64,000 nucleotides of DNA, taken from NCBI GenBank assembly GCA_034509735.1, contig JACGWO010000011.1:24970979-25034978 (forward strand). The letters are read 5' to 3'. Numbering within the stretch: position 1 is the stretch's first letter; each line of letters opens with the position of its first letter. Positions 23,482 through 37,719 of this stretch are shown piece after piece. Source of the DNA: Sesamum alatum. Lineage: Eukaryota; Streptophyta; Magnoliopsida; Lamiales; Pedaliaceae. Below the pieces are notes generated by a model. It was not told the origin of the DNA, ran no database searches, and was given only the letters and a program-made list of their open reading frames with translations. Both the position numbers and the translations under genes were made by a program.

Positions 23482-26400
23482 TCATAAATGGCTAGGGCGC
23501 CTCCTCCCACCATCAGTTCTCATTCTCTTTACAGGATTTGCCCACCCAACAGAACCGCCGACGTTCCCTTGTTGAGGAGAAAGGGCAGCCCATCCTCGTT
23601 GTGTGGCGATCTGTTGGCTCGATCCCTGGTCCTTTGAACCAGGAATTGAGCCTGGGCTTCTAATAATTCGACCCATGCCAGAGGGTGACACAGGACCTCC
23701 CGACCCGTTCCCAGATTTTGCAGCTGATTTTTCCCTATCTTTCCTCTTCTTTTTGCAGATAACAAGGTCTCCAGGATGAGTGAACGGGCGTGCATCGTCG
23801 GCTTGACTTACCTCCCGGCTGCTATTGCTACTGCTAAGCCTCGACTCCTTTTGGGAAACATAGCTCTTTACCTTAGTGTCTTCCACGGTTTGAAAGGGTA
23901 CTCGAGAATGTGGCTTCTGGAAACGACTGTTTTCAGCATCAATGTTCTTTACTAGTTTCTGGCTCTTGCTCTGACCGGTGAGCTTCTGTCTCGACGATGG
24001 ACCAGAGGCTGGTGTAGCAACTGAACTGGAGAATGATATGGAGTTTCTGGCTTCTCGAAAATCAGTATCTGGGAATGCTATCTTCAAGATATCGAAGAAG
24101 AGATCATGAACTTTCCTTGCTTCTGATTTCACCTATTGAATTATACAGTTGATTTCAGATAGAATTCTGGGAATCGGCAAACAATGTATGGAGGGGAGAC
24201 GGTGAGCGACAGATTTGACTCATTTCGTAATTTGCACTTTATGGGAACATACTTTCAGGATTAAAAACTTCCTTTGATAGAAAACACAGTATTATACACA
24301 GCCTAATTTAAAACCCACCTTGAGTCTAAGATGCAACAGCGAGAAAGCAACAAAAATCTGTGCGATAATAGAAGTATCATACCTCAAATGAGGATCCATA
24401 GAACTTCATGCTACACTTCAACATAAGCTGAACATCAGACACGAGCTCCATAACCCCAGTGTACTCATAGTTGTCAACACCGAGATCAATCTTTCTTAAA
24501 TCCAATAGGTTGTCCCCTGTCCCACCCACACCACTTGATTTTTCACATCTTCTCCACAGTTCCGTTAGCAGTGGTACTATCTGATGACCTTCTTTGTCTA
24601 TTCTTCTCTGGAGCTTATTGATTACATTTTTGCACTGAAAAAGTAATGTTATAATAACTCTTGAGACGGGATTACACACAAAGAGAGGGAGGCTGGAAAC
24701 CTTTAATTAAGTACAGCAGAAAAAACAGATACATATGATCTGATCTAACTGGATCCAGGAATCATTGTTAAATAACACGCATATCTACTGAAAGAGTGAA
24801 AAAACAGACGGATCCCCAACCCCTCAAAGAGAGAAAGACGAGAGCAAAAATGTGATCAATATCGTAAATGTGATGATCCATCACCCAATCCTTCGGAGGA
24901 AAATGACATTTAAGGTTAAAGAAAGAGCAATCAGGTGATGAGCAATAAATAAATGCCCTGCCATTAAGCGGGTGTTTGCAAACGCTTATTTTAAGCGCTA
25001 ACGACAAGCTAAAAATAGTGTAAAACTTGGTGTTTTTGTTTTACAGCTTCTAAACTGCATAAATTCAGTTGATTTAAACCAAAAGTTATAAGCAACTCCC
25101 TACCAACTTCTGCAGCTTATTAGTAAAATTGTAAGTATTAAGTTGTTTTCCAAACACTCCAACTTCAACTTTTTTAGTTTTAACTTTTGTTTTCCTTCTA
25201 TGTCTCTAATGTGCTAAATGCGATAGTACAGCAGGAAAATTTCATTTTGAGGAATGCATTATGATTTCATTCACTCTAAGCTTCAATTTCATGTATTTAT
25301 GCTGGACTGAAAGTCGAAGTAGAGGAAATGGCCAAGGTAAGACTCTACTCTCTGTAAGCAAATGGTGGTTAACATTCTTACGCTAATCGTAATACAGGTC
25401 AATAAACAAGAGTTTCACTGGGAGGTGAGAATCGTGAATTCATTTTTATTAAATAGCAGTGCTGCAGCTGCTAAGATCATGTATGGTAAAAGCTTCATCC
25501 ACACGCAGTCAAACTGGATGGAATAGAAGTAGAAGTGCTTAGAGAAACATACCTTTCTCTGGATCACCTCAGACATCTTATTGGCACTACTTTTAGGCCT
25601 TTTCATGATTTTACTGTCCCAGGTTTCTCTAGAATGTTCTGCGCCATCATCTGGAGTAGACCCATAATTTACTCTTCCAGATTTAAGCGCCTGCTGTTCA
25701 CCTGTATTTGGATTTTTCTTTAATGGTAAATTTCGTCTGTTCTTAACGGATGAAACATTTCTGCAAGGACTCAATGAGCTAGAATCTCCACGAAATTTAT
25801 GTGCACAGTCATCCCTTGCTTGTGACTCATATGTACCATCCACCTGGAATGGCAACTGAAAAGGATCTCCAAGCCGAAGAGATGACTTGTCATTGTATTT
25901 CTCCTCTGACCTCTCTACAGTAGGCCGTGGCCGAAGACGAGTACTCCGTTTCCGTTTTATCTTGGGCTGCAGGACCTGTTCATCCTCACCTTCATCACGA
26001 TCTTGGATCCAGCGACCAGATTGCTGGTGATCCATCTGAGAGTCCCCAGATACAGCAATTTCCCCTTCTTCTAATTCTTCTGCCTGGCAAATCAGAATAT
26101 AAAAGATTGTTAGACACTTCAACGACTTTCAGAATATCTGATTACAAAGAATCGTTATCGGACATACCAATTTCTTTGAATGGGAGGTGGACCTGCCATC
26201 TAAAGCAGAAAGCGACCCAAACTTCTGAGAAGACACTGAAGGTGATACAATTTGCTTTAGCTTTCGATTGTGTGAGGAAGATCCAGATGAACCTGCTTCT
26301 TCAAGTATACTATCATTTCTGAGGCTCTCTGGAGCTCTTTGGTATTCATATCCATCAGCAGAAACAAGACCATCTTCTTCCAATGAATGTTTACTAACAC

Positions 26401-29400
26401 GAGGTTCTCCAGTAGACTCATCATCTCCAAACTCCCCTATTTCTCCTTCTTCGTGAACAGAATATCCATTCCTGTCCTCAGAACTAGCTTCAGAATATTC
26501 TTCATTTCCTTCATCCAATTCAGTGTAAATAGGAGTTTTCCCCTTAGGACGCCCCCTCCTCCTCTGAGTCTCAGGAGCTGCTTCACTGGAATCCATGCCA
26601 ATAGTTCCCCCAAATAAAGCATTCTTTGATGGCTTCTTTGATGATTTAGCAATGGTGGCATTCACTTCTTGGGTACTAGTACGAAGCCACTTCGGGACCT
26701 GATCATATCGAGTCATCTCATCCACCCAGTCAAGTTCTTCGTCCATTTGATCAAAGAGCTCCAATTCTGCTTCACTCCTAGCAATCATGCGGTTTACCTC
26801 ATGAAGAGAAGGAACATCATGAACTGTTTCTTGATATCTCTCTTCATCATGCAACAGGGTTTCCAAGGTCAGCCGTCTCTCTTCATGCGTAGTCCTCTGG
26901 TCAAACCGCCCAGCATTTATTACTTCATCAGCCATCTCAATCTTATATTGTTGGATATTATTCCGAATCAGGCTCTCAATTGACCCCATGTACCGGTCTT
27001 TGCCAGCAAGGTCATCATCTGAATCAATCGTACCTCCACCCCTGATTTCATCTTCTTTCTGATGGCTTGATATTTTGTCAACTACAGCTTCCATATAAAT
27101 GACTTTCACCTCCCTAGTCTGCCCAATACGGTGGGCTCTAGCAACAGCCTGTTCCTCATTTTTTGGGTTTGGATCAGGATCATATATGATGACTGTGTCA
27201 GCAGATTGAAGATTCAAACCCCGTCCAGCAGCACGAATGCTGAGCAAGAAAATAAAGCAATCAGTGTCAGGGTGGTTAAAGTCCACAATAGCACTTTCCC
27301 GGTCTTCTAAACTAGTCGTCCCATCAATTCTTCTGAAGACAAGCCTGCGCCACTGCAAATACTCCTCCATAATATCAAGAAGCTTGGTCATGGTGCTAAA
27401 GAGCAGTACCCTGTGCCCAGTTCTCTGAAGCTTAATCAAAATCCTATCCAATATCCACAATTTCCCGCATGATCCCACAAGAAAATCCTTTGAAAAGTCA
27501 CTAAGATATGGATAATTGAGCAAAGGATGATTGCAAGCTTTCCTTAGTTCCATGCATCTATTGTTTAAGGTTCTGTAACTTTTAGCTTGATAAAGTGCAT
27601 TCTTTTGAACCTTACGCTTTTCATCTTCTGGGTCAACCCTAAGAGTACCAGTGGATTTGATCCAATCATATATGGCACTCTGTATAGCAGACATTCTGCA
27701 TTTCAAAACAATTGAAACCTGCATTGAAATTGAAATTAGAGGATTATGCACAACCAATATATATGGATATGTATATATATATATATATATATATATTACT
27801 CTTAGAAGGACATACCTTGGGAGGAAGTGATCCTTCCACATCTTCAACACGACGCCTGAGCATAAATGGCTCTAATATTTGATGAAGTCTATGGATAGTG
27901 ATCACCTTCTTCTCAGTCTCAAGCCAGTCATCTTCAGCATTGTGAGTGGGCCCTTCTTTTTGAAAAGGTTGAGAGAACCAATCATGAAACACTTTCCTAT
28001 TATCAAAGACTTCTGGGAGCAGTAGGTTTAACAGAGACCATAGTTCTTTAAGATCATTCTGCATACAGAGTGAAGAGGCACCAAGGTTTCAGAAGTGGGG
28101 TCAGGACTCAGGGCTGAGGGACGGAAGAACTACTACTACTACTATCAGAAAGAAGAAATGAAAAGGAAAAAACATGGAATCCAAGTGCAGTAACCACCAA
28201 TATATATTTCTCCTAATTCAAAGGGAGTGGAGATTCGCAAGCTCTCAGCAGAGCATGAAGCCTTGTGTTCTGACAGCTTGTTGTATTCTATAATCGAAGA
28301 GTAAACAATTTACACAATCTAGAAACATTTCCTGCTCAAAATGAATTCCAGCTGAACTACTGGATTCAGGCTCAGAGATTGAGCTTATATAAGAACCTAT
28401 TCTCAGATTTGGATGTGACAAAGAATAAAAGCTTTTGCTATAGTAAGAACTAAGAAGTGAAAGTTACTGAGTTTGAAAGTCTTGGAACAGCAGGAGAAAC
28501 CAACCATTAAGTCAAAATCATAACTGAGCAAACCGTTTCTCAAAGTATTCTGTAAAGATGCCTTTGAAATAATTAGTTCTGCCATTAAAACGATCCATGT
28601 TAAAGGAAGAGAAACACACTATCAGAAACTTTAAATGTAAAGGTAACATATCAAATAGTTCAACAGAAAAGGCTAAAAAGTGACACTACATCAGACAAAA
28701 GCTTCGTGGAGGAGTTCCATAAATAGAAAACTAACCTGCAAAGGTGTCCCTGTGAGAAGCAAGCGCCTTTGGCAGCGATATCTATCAAGATCACGAGCTA
28801 AAACTGACTCTCTGTCCTTCATACGCTGTGCTTCATCAATTATAATGTACTTCCAATCAACTTTTGATAGTTTTGATCGATCATACATAATGAACTCATA
28901 GGTCGTCACAAGGACATTAAACTTCATGGCCAACACTTCCTACACAGTAGATAAACAACACGAAGTTCACTACAACAGAAGGCATATTATCAATCTAAAT
29001 TTGAGTTGTATCAAAGTAAATCTTCTTACTTGAGAAAACAATTTCGATCTTTGATCTTTCCCCCCAACATAATATATGCAGGACACAGTCGGAAGCCAAT
29101 TGTGTAATTCACTCTGGAATACTAGTTAAATTAGGCCGTAAAAGGAGACTATACTTAATAAGTATTTGAATGGAACTATAAAGAAATATAACCTTCCAGT
29201 TCACTAGAACAGCATTGGGAACAATAATAAGATGCGGCCCATAGTTTCCTTTGAACTCCATTAAATAAGCAATCAAGGCCATAACCTGTATAAGGTGGAA
29301 AAAAAAAACACAATTGGAGCTCAAATATACATCTACAAACTTACCAGCACTCTAATGGCCATAACCTGTATGAGCAAAACATCAGTAAATATGCAACTGT

Positions 29401-32400
29401 AAACTTCCTAATGAAACAAAATCCAGGTGTTCATTAAAATATTCAAAGAAAAGAAGAGATCGAATTATCAGGTAAGAAATCATACATAAGAGAACAGACA
29501 TTTTTCAAGAAGCATATATAGTAGTTGCCAAAACCTCTAAAGGAACATAAATCCATAGTAATTCACCTGTACAGTCTTCCCAAGACCCATCTCATCGGCC
29601 AAAATTCCGTTCAATTTGTTGTTATATAATGATAGCATCCACTGCAAACCAACCTGGATATTAAAAAGAACACAGATTAATACCTTGAAGCAATCAAAAA
29701 GTCAAAAATCAACAGCAAAACTGAGCAGTCACACGTCAATGATGGACTGCTTGTAAAAAGAGGGCAACTGACAAGCTGATATTCACGTAATGTTCCAGCT
29801 CGCAACATTGATGGCTGACTGATGACCCTTTCACTCACAGCATGTGCAAGATTATAATACCTGGTTGAACCAAAAAAAGCAAAGAGATATTATGCCAAAT
29901 GGTAACTATGTATGACAGCATATTATTATAGGTTACTGCAAAATATTGACAGTTTCCATGCGACACACCCACTAAGACAACAAGAAACTACACTATGTAA
30001 ATATAGAACCTAAGAGAACCAATTCTAGATACCACATCAAATTGTAAAATTGACAAGATCAAAACCTTAACCATTTCTACTATATTGTTCTTTAACGACC
30101 ATCTCTATATCAACTATCAGAAGTCTGTAGAAGAATCTTACTTGTTAACGGAAGAGCTATCTTTTCGTGCATTCATCTCAGAAAATCGATTCCTTATCAT
30201 CACTTCTTCTCTAGCACAGGCAGCAGCTGCTCTTACTTCTTCTTCCGAGAGACCCTTTGGTCCAGAAAAATATAAATGAGAATACTTTAGTAAGAATAGC
30301 AAATGTTCATAGACATGGCGAAAGTGACTAAAACCCACAGAGTACTGTTTACAGAAACATGGGGAAGAGAAAAGGGAAAGAGAAAGATGTGTATTGGGAA
30401 CCCAACCCCCCCTCCATCCCAATCCCGATGCAAGTCTTCAGTCCTTACCACAATCATCAATTTCCAATTAAGGTTTCTGTTGAGAAAATAATTGGTAATT
30501 AGCAGATACATGACTTGACAGGAGAAAAGAAATCATCAGCTTTCTACTGAACTTTGTAATGTTATCAGGGCCATCCCCAAGAAGCATTTAGTGATATTGA
30601 ATATGCAACTTTCTATAATCACGACACGTTTCACAAAGAAAAGATAATTCGGTCAGACACTTGGAAGTACTACTAAAAGCAGCTCCAAATGCTTTCTTCA
30701 AACATGGTTCCTAATATATCTATAGTTGTCAAGGACTTCATCCTTGTAAAGTACACCTTTGCTAAAATGATGAGTCTTAATACGCACATCAAACATCTAA
30801 ACAGGCCCATTCTGGTACAAAGGCAATAACTTTCAAACAAAACAAAAACCAAACAAAATTGATCACATTTGTTAACAGCCACAGCCACGATCAGTTCAGT
30901 GATCAATTTTTCCATTCTATAAGTTAAGATGGTAATACTTCTGTGATTTTAGTACTCAATCACTTCCAGAATTACAAGACTGCAAAAAGATTGATTCACT
31001 TACAATGTGTAACCCTTTATGTCTAAAGCAATTTATTTGGTTCACAAGAGATCCATGCCAAAATTAGGTTTTGTTTCTGCCTGGTTTAGGCCCAGACTTC
31101 GGGAGAGGGGTAGTACCTGCAAACGAGCAGCTGCAGCGCGGGCATTAGCTGCCTCCTCAAACTCCTGTTGACTTTTAGTAGCTGTTATTTTACTTCCAAG
31201 TTTGTGAAGATATTCTTCGGTTTGAGTTAAAAATGATGATAGAACAGCATATCTTTCCGCGGCATCCCCAGGTACGTTAGTTTGTTGTTCAAGCAACATC
31301 TCCCTATATCTTTCTACATCATTATTCTTTAATGCCTCCATCCTTTTATTACGGTCATCATCTTTCCTCTTTGAGAACTCCCTCAACATCCTTTCATGAT
31401 ACTTGTGAACACCCCTATTGCGGGCAGTTCGAGCATCACGGATGGCCCAGTGTGTCTCTAGAAGCTTCTTGCGCCATTGCAATATGGACTTCAGTTGCTT
31501 GTCCCTAGTTGCCTTCTGATTAGCCTGTGATTGCCTATTAAGCTCCTGACGTTGCCGCTCACATAGCCGAACAAATTTTCGATATGGTCTATCAGGCATA
31601 GCCATTATTTCTACTTGCTGTTGCTCAATCTCCTCCCTTAAGCGTGCCTGACATTCAGCAAGCTGGAGTGTTTTTGATTCAATTTGTAGCCGTATCACAA
31701 GATCTGGTCTAATTCTCTTCCTCTCCAAGTTAACAGCAAGTATTTTATCAATCTTCTCTATCTTCTCTTCCCTTTTCCTTTTACGAATTTCTCCATCTTC
31801 CTCAGAAAGAAGATTTTTTATATCGTATGCCAGAATCAAATTATTGTCGTTCATCATAGAGGGTCCAAGAGTGTCATGTTTCCTGGTGAAGATAGGGAAA
31901 TCAAATAAAGGGCCATGATACTTTCTAGTTGAACCAGCATCTTTAGGTTGAGATATACTGATCGCTGGATTGGAATTTTGCAAGGGCATTGAATCTGAAA
32001 TACTCGGGTGGGGAGCAACTGCTTTACCTCTGTCTAAAGAAACTTCATTCCTGATAGGAGTTTTCTGAGTTCCTGTTTCAATCTCCTGGTCACATTTCGC
32101 AGAAATATCAAGGCTTTGCTGCTCTCCCTTTCCAGGAGGGACTCTCGGTTCCTTTGTGTTACTTGCAGTGCTTTGTGTAAGTGCTAAGGCAGCTGGCCTA
32201 TCATCTCCTAAACCTTTCTCCTTCAAATTATTTACTCCACTTACCAATTTTACAACCTGCGAGCCCTTCTCACCTGAGTCTTTATGTTTCGCATGCTCAT
32301 CTACATTTTCTCCAGCTAATCTATCCTTACTAACAATTGCAGGAGGAGCAGTAAGCTGCTGAATCTGCATATCAAGAGGTTGAGGAACAATAGCTTGGAG

Positions 32401-34395
32401 CAGTTCCCGCGGTAAAGTTCTGTCTCCTTTCTGCAATCAAGAAAAACAAAAATAGGAACATAATTCAATATTTTTTGTCAAGAAATTAATGATAAAGCAG
32501 ACCAAGGAAGAACTTTTTAATGTGTAGGTGAAATCCCCCAACCTTTAGTCGCCTAAATGCAAGTATTTGTGCTTTAAGTACATGCATTTGCTGTTTAGTA
32601 AATCCAACATATGGTTGTCGCATCTGCGGAAGTGGTCCACTCTGAGACGTTGACGGATTACCCAAATTACCATCATTAGGTGGAGTTAAAGATTGTGGAG
32701 GAGGTCTATTGACTTCTCTGGCCTGTTGCATCTGAGAAGCTTCGGCAACAGCGCCTGAAGTTTTTGTGATGAATAAACTATCAACTCCTTGGTTGAAATT
32801 CCCAGAAGACTGCCCCTGGGGCAAAGGAGACATTCCATTGCCAAGCAAATTGTGCTGTCTAGGTGACAAGGGGCTATCTATGCCATGCACAGATATGTTG
32901 CTAGAGTTGTTAAATAGAGCTGCGCTGGATGTTACACCAAGAGTACTTGGTGAAACTGTCTGCCTAGCTTTAGAAGAGCCAGATTGCCCCGAGACCTCAC
33001 TTGAGGAGTTACCACGGGGTGAACTTTCATTCTCAACTTGTGAAGAGGTAACATGGTTCGCAAAAGATGCAGACTGTATGCCTGTACTTCCATTTGCTTT
33101 TTGCTGAGCAAACATCCTGGACTGTATGAGTGGAATAAGCTGAGCGATCACATTCGCATTTGCAGGATGTGACAAGTCGATATTACGCTCAAGTGCCAAA
33201 GCCTGCAATGCCTGCATCTGTGCAGTCACAATGTTCCGCTGCAACTGCGACCCATGCATTAATATGGATGAAATTGCATGGCCATGTACTGTAGGAAGAT
33301 TAGATTCGGGATTAGGTCTGCTATCAGATACAGAGGGCAAGTTGTGCGCTGCCTGTTTCTCTCCCTGAGCAACACACTCGGATGATTTCTTGGACGAGGA
33401 TGTCTGAGACTGATTGACTGCTCGGGCAGACACATTCTGTTGCAACTTAATATTTGCTGTGACACTATCCTGATCTTGGCCGAAAGGGGCAACCGGTCCC
33501 AGTTTCATCTGCTGTTGAGATGGCACTCCTAAGGATGACCTTTGTTGGCCTGCCTGGAATTCATATTGCATAGGATTCAACATTTGTTGCTCAACAACTT
33601 GACCCCTATTTCGACCATGGTCTGAAATGTTGGGAGAGACATGTTGCTGGCCGAAATCAACAAACTGCCTGGGCTTTTGAGGTAGCTGCATGGACCCAGT
33701 TGCTGCAGTGAAACTGGACCCTCCAAGGACTCCATTGAAATTGCCAGCTTGGTAGGCTAAGAGGGCGTCACTCCCTTCAGGTCTTCTCAGAAATTGTTGG
33801 TGGAGCGACTGCACATGGCATTCAGAAAGGAAGGGGTAGTTAGCTACTGCAGCTTGCTAGTTCCCATATAGAAATTCCACACATTGAAAGCTAATAATTG
33901 CAGCTCCAAAGAATTCCCATGAATATCATTGTAAAATAGTCAAACTCAATGATCAATTACATAATACCAGCGTTGAAAATTGAACAAGTTTGAATAATAC
34001 CAAATTCTAATAAAAAAAAGCAGAACAAACTAACAAGCAAAAACAAATAAAAGTAACCTTCTGCTTCCGCGATACTAGGTAAATAACCTCAAACAGTACC
34101 CAAAACCATTCTTTACACATAGTGAAGAATGAAACATGTCTGTTTTAAAAGCCACTCTTTACAAACAAACAGAAATATCAAATACCCAAAACCTCTGGTT
34201 CAACTCCATTAGCTACTGCCCACGCTGAAAAATTAAACAAAACAAAACCAAAAGAGATTAGAGACAAACAAATCTGACCTGTTTTTGCCGCTGCTGATCA
34301 AATGCAGCGGAAGAGGAGGATGTAGAAGCTGAGGCCGATGCCGCCATACTCCAGCCATGGCCGCCACCGCCTAAGTGCGGCCCACCAGATTGCAT
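23482..34395 (-). CDS. BRM: BRAHMA, SWI2/SNF2 chromatin-remodelling ATPase
   Basis: Catalytic subunit of the plant SWI/SNF complex, which slides or evicts nucleosomes in the nucleus using ATP. Fourteen exons, in coding order: 34395-34279, 33808-32543, 32430-31117, 30254-30142, 29860-29773, 29653-29567, 29285-29193, 29113-29030, 28939-28736, 28058-27816, 27718-26168, 26083-25553, 24634-24383, 24132-23482. They join in phase to 2197 residues (Arabidopsis about 2190). The start [17 protein letters not shown] opens a Ser/Ala- and Gln-rich region. A QLQ domain follows (about 440-475), then HSA (about 769-844), Walker A DEMGLGKT (986-993), DEAQ box (1089-1092), helicase C with ARAHRIGQ, an AT-hook-like RGRPKG (1591-1596) and a C-terminal bromodomain (about 1898-2010). 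It ends [20 protein letters not shown]. All these are diagnostic of BRM rather than SYD or CHR12/23. All introns read are GT-AG. Intron 10 has an (AT)n tract. Confidence 0.97.
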
Positions 34396-35277
34396 GCGAG
34401 ATGTTTAAGAAAACCCAAAAAAATACTTAGCTGGCCTAAGTAAATTCCGAAGAATAAAATTGACAGAATCAGATTATAATCCTATTGATCGTTTCAAGGT
34501 TACGTACTGCATGCAACAAAATCAACCTTCAAATACCCCCAAAGAAACCTTTTCTTCACCAAGCCCAAGATTCCACCAAACACCTCAATTCAGCCAGCAA
34601 ACAGAAAGAACAACTTCTGCGAAGTCCCTTTAAAACCCTACGACAACCGGTAAGAATATAGTTGATACAAACAATTCAAGGCAACCACATTTCAACCATG
34701 ATAAGAACCTCAAAAAATCGAAGATTTCAGCCTACACTTGGATTCCCCTAAAAATTCAAAAAGCACAAAACCAATAATCCATCAAAACCCTTTTTGACAA
34801 ATTAACGCGGGCGATAAAATCAAAAAACCGCCGTCTTTTCAGAATTCCGGTGCCAAAGTTCAAAATTCACTCCCCGCGCATCTCCCCGATACAGGGTCTG
34901 CAGACAGAGAGCATATACAATCATATATCTCACTATATATATACGTTTCTGATCCCGACAAATATTTTTTTGGACAAATCGAAAACAAGGGGAGGTTAGG
35001 CGCGAAAGTATGGGGCCCAGAGGCTGACAGACAGTGGATCTGGCCGGCGTTATCCGAAGTTGCCGGGACCTTTTCCGCAGTGCGGTCACTCTCTTTCTCT
35101 CTCACTCAGTGCTGCGTGTGAGAAATGAGAACAAATTCTCGTGCTATTGACTGGGCTGGGCCCTTTACATAGGTATGTAGGGATTTGCGACAGGGTTGGA
35201 TTTTATAAGGATTTGTCAAAGTTGGGACCCAAAGCCCACAGGCCACAGGGCTTCGCTTGAGTTTATTTTTAGGTAAA
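34396..35277 (-). promoter_or_regulatory. BRM 5' leader and promoter region
   Basis: Upstream of the BRM ATG the sequence is free of other genes. A CT-rich tract (the complement is the 'ctctctttctctctcactcag' block near 35090-35110) and a 'tatatatata'-type run near 34934-34942 could belong to the core promoter. No transcription start can be fixed. The upstream edge is the Helitron end at 35278. Confidence 0.4.
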
Positions 35278-36946
35278 CTAGCAATCTGCACACACGCGAT
35301 GTGTGAGTAAATAAAAAAATTAATAAAAATATTAAGATATATTAATTAATGTGTTTAAATTATGTACTTTGGTCAATCTTAGTACGTATATGATCTATTT
35401 TACATCAAAAAATTTAGTAGATCATTAATCATATATTTGTTAATTGTCTGATCTAAAATATTTTATAAAATTAATTTACAAAAACACTTATTAGATTAGC
35501 ATAATCTATTTATACTATTATAGAAGAAAATATTATTTTTCTCTAATAAATGGTGGTTATGTCATATTTCAGTTACTTCTTTTCAAAAGAAAAAAAAATT
35601 GCCCTTCAAAACAAAACTAAATTTTAAGTTGAATAAGTATATTCATTAGGATTTTCAAGGATAAATACACTTTTTTTAATTTAAAATTTAAATTTTTTTT
35701 TGGCAGTCAAAATTTAAAAGAAGTGATAAAAGTATGAGATAACCGCCATTATTAAAAGAAAACAACCTTTTCTTTTATAATAATACATATATATATATCA
35801 TTAGAAGACCCTTGAAATTGTTAATAATTTATTTTAATGTGTTAGAAACATGTGATTATACGATAATTTCTGATTTAAAAACTTAATATTCAATATATGA
35901 TCGAATTAAAATAAAATGTATTTTTAGAAATTAGATATCATCAACCATATAGCATTGATCTCGTACCAAAAACTCCTAATTAAATTCAAAATAAGACTTC
36001 ATGTTGCATGAATTGGGTAGAAAGTAAATAAAATTTAAATCAGTAAATTCACTTACTATTTGATACAAATCTTAACAATTAAAAAAAGTAAATCTGCGAT
36101 ATGTAGAAAAATTCAAATATATATGAAACATATCAATACTAACATTAAAAAAGCAAGTTTCAATCTGTATTAAAAGCCACTTACTACTACATAACATGTT
36201 TAGAGTTGATAAATCGGTAAATTCCAAATAAAATAAGATGGTGAGAAATAAAATACTTCAAAGTATGTCTTTTTGACAAAAAGTGTGAATATTTTTTCAG
36301 ATTAAGTAATTGTACATGTAGCCCATGAAGATGCATTAAAGAATGGTGTTTGATACTATATGAAGAATAATATGCAGCTTTTTGTTAACGCCAGATGAAG
36401 CTTAAGAGTAATAAATAAAAAAAAAATCACAACTACATCTGGATTATTGCTAACTTGATACTTTTAGCTTTTGTACTTTGCATCTTTGATCTTTACGTGT
36501 AAAACTGCAAATAAATGGGCTATGAGTATATATATATATATATAGAAGATAGCAGAAAAGGAAAAATAATAAAGAACATATTAATTATATGTTTCTTATT
36601 AAGACCAAATCTTGAAAAAACATATTAATATTTAGTTTGAGAGAGATTTTAGACTTTTAATTGGATTTCAATTTGTAGAGGGAAAAAAAAAAGGAAATGA
36701 AAAAGATGGTGGGGGAACATGGGTGGTTATGGCAAGAGGGTATATTTGATAGTTTGTAAAATTGGTATGAGAACTGCCAAGAAGATGGTGAATTTTTATT
36801 TTTATCCTCAACAAATAGTTAATTCATTTTATCGAAAGAAATCAACAAATGTATTTTAAGAAAAGCAAAGGGCAATTCTTGTAAAAACACATAAATAACT
36901 TCCATATTAGACACAAAAAAAGATTTCTTTTTATAATTAGTATAGA
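35278..36946 (-). mobile_element. Non-autonomous Helitron
   Basis: Read on the minus strand it starts after an A with TCTATACTAATTATAAAAAG. It ends with a perfect short hairpin (CACAC-ATCGC-GTGTG) followed by CAGATTG, CTAG and a host T. The TC start, 3' hairpin 7-8 nt before CTAG, and A/T insertion site are the defining Helitron features. It is 1669 bp, AT-rich, with no Rep/helicase frame. It sits about 880 bp upstream of the BRM start codon. Confidence 0.72.
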
Positions 36947-37230
36947 TTATTGGCACGTTATTTCTGCGTGTATATAATAATTTTCTTTTTATATTTTAAA
37001 ATATATTATAAATAAGATTAAAATATATAAACTAACACATTTCATTAAAAACAAAGAAAAAAACTAATTTCTCAATTAATATAAAATTTGAAAAGTTGAA
37101 TAAAGTAGTTATCTTATCAGTTGAGAGGTTATTTTTGGCATTACAAAAAGTCGGTGTAGCGGTGTCATTAACTGCTATTTATGAGTAAAAAAGAGATTTT
37201 TTTTATAATAGTATAAATTATTAATAGCTC
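36947..37230 (-). repeat. Degenerate Helitron-like repeat
   Basis: On the minus strand it starts near TTTATACTATTATAAAAAAA and shares an AT-rich body with 1130-1374 (ttttaaaatatattataaata). It abuts the 5' end of the Helitron at 36946. The terminal motif is eroded, so the class is inferred. Confidence 0.4.
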
Positions 37231-37416
37231 GAATCAATTTTTTCATAATTATAAATACGACTTATTATTTTGGATATTCAAGAAGAACATCTCCAAGTTT
37301 ATAGAGTTCAATTTGGGAATAAGTCAACGACCATCGAATTAACATTATTCCAAGTCAAAGTCAACGTCAAAGGAGATCAAACGTCAAAGCTTCACCTCCG
37401 AAGTTGCCGAAATCAA

Positions 37417-37553
37417 AGATCAGATTCGTGAAGAGAAGAATCAGAGGTTTTCAAGTAGAGATTTCGCACCCACAAATATTCAATTCAATTCAAGAATTTA
37501 TTTGTAATATTTTCTTGTTTCAACAAATTAAGGAATACGAAAATTTGTTTACA
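37417..37553 (+). mobile_element. LTR 3' fragment
   Basis: Closely matches the last part of the LTR at 46759-47527: gaagaatcagaggttt, cacccacaaatattcaat, caagaatttatttgtaatat, and the terminus TGTTTACA. The upstream part of the LTR is too diverged or missing. No primer-binding site follows. Confidence 0.6.
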
Positions 37554-37719
37554 CTCAGTGATACGGACCTAGGAGAGATGAGCCAAGATAAAGAGGCAGA
37601 CTTAGGTACTAGAGTTTCAATTTCAAATAAGCCCTCTCCAATTAAGCCAAGTCCAACATGGTTGAGTGACTTTGCCAACTGAAGGATTCCCACTTGCGTA
37701 AATAGAGTTAGTTTTCAAA

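Noticed and set aside
26129..27850. A 573-residue minus-strand frame read as an independent helicase gene
   Set aside because: It is BRM exon 11 plus intronic ends. The flanking exons splice in phase and carry the missing helicase motifs.
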